A stretch of 17,607 nucleotides of DNA from Bimuria novae-zelandiae CBS 107.79 (Eukaryota > Ascomycota > Dothideomycetes > Pleosporales > Didymosphaeriaceae). Under the pieces are notes generated by a model. The model was not told where the DNA came from. It was given only the letters and a program-made list of their open reading frames with translations, and did no database searches. Positions 17,516 to 17,607 of the stretch are shown here, piece by piece. The position numbers and the translations under genes are program-made. The stretch covers positions 710,319 through 727,925 of the forward strand of contig ML976688.1 of NCBI GenBank assembly GCA_010015655.1. The letters are read 5' to 3'. Each line of letters begins with the position of its first letter. Positions within the stretch are counted from its first letter, which is position 1.

Positions 17516-17607
17516 GTAGTAGTAGTAGTATTGGTTTTACGTCCTATGTAACCTCCCAGGGGGTATGTAGACGTGCCCTGCACTTAGTAAGGGCCACTCA
17601 TGCTAGT
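17516..17607. other. Unassigned tail, possible start of another LTR
   Basis: After five GTA triplets (about 17516-17530) the Copia similarity ends. TGTAACCTCCCAGGGGGTAT from 17547 has an LTR-like TGT start and normal composition, but too little is visible to name it. Confidence 0.25.

Noticed and set aside
1..17607. A new defence, toxin or biosynthetic system hidden in the AT-rich tracts
   Set aside because: All recognisable coding remnants are retrotransposon proteins. The rest has stops in every frame and a RIP signature, with no operon-like or clustered non-transposon gene.

Overview
This window is a graveyard of nested retrotransposons. I see no intact host gene, no rRNA or tRNA, no CRISPR array and no bacterial operon. 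It most likely comes from a filamentous ascomycete (Pezizomycotina) that has or had repeat-induced point mutation (RIP). Three things point there: fungal-type Gypsy (with chromodomain), Copia and Tad/I-like LINE remains; long AT-rich tracts; and a strong loss of CpA and TpG in favour of TpA. As a hand-counted sample, bases 8221-8280 hold 14 TA, 0 CA and 1 TG, while bases 12901-12960 in a younger LTR hold 1 TA, 2 CA and 10 TG. CpG is not specially depleted (runs such as acgcgtagtacgcgcg survive), so this looks like CpA-directed RIP rather than CpG decay. The genus cannot be told from this.

Layout, left to right. (1) 1-555, minus: remnant of a LINE ORF2 between endonuclease and reverse transcriptase, mildly mutated. 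(2) 556-1566: unassigned, AT-rich from about 1060. (3) 1567-1798: a 232-bp LTR-like repeat with a second copy at 9872-10103 in the same orientation. (4) 2057-3983: a complete small LTR element with 5-bp target-site duplications (ACTTA) and no recognisable protein, hence non-autonomous. (5) 3989-4431: RIP-degraded, unassigned. (6) 4432 to about 9870/10103, minus: a chromovirus-type Gypsy element (gag, protease, reverse transcriptase, RNase H, integrase, chromodomain, polypurine tract, probable 3' LTR), heavily RIP-mutated and with at least two internal deletions in the reverse transcriptase. (7) 10113-12854, plus: a second Gypsy element (5' LTR, gag, linker, protease, start of reverse transcriptase). 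It is cut at its RT by (8) 12855 to about 17515, plus: a Copia element (5' LTR, leader, one long gag-pol frame). The Copia pol breaks at a short GTA repeat, and (9) 17516-17607 is unassigned and may begin another LTR.

Nothing here is expected to work. Every element carries stop codons of the kind RIP makes (CAA, CAG and TGG turned to TAA or TAG). In several enzymes the catalytic acidic residues themselves are changed by G-to-A transitions. The order of insertion can partly be read: Gypsy-2 was present before the Copia entered it, and the small LTR element landed in sequence that is itself RIP-degraded. I looked for a new biological system and did not find one. The best objects for a second look are the small non-autonomous LTR element, the unexplained 232-bp repeat pair, and the lightly mutated islands inside heavily mutated DNA.
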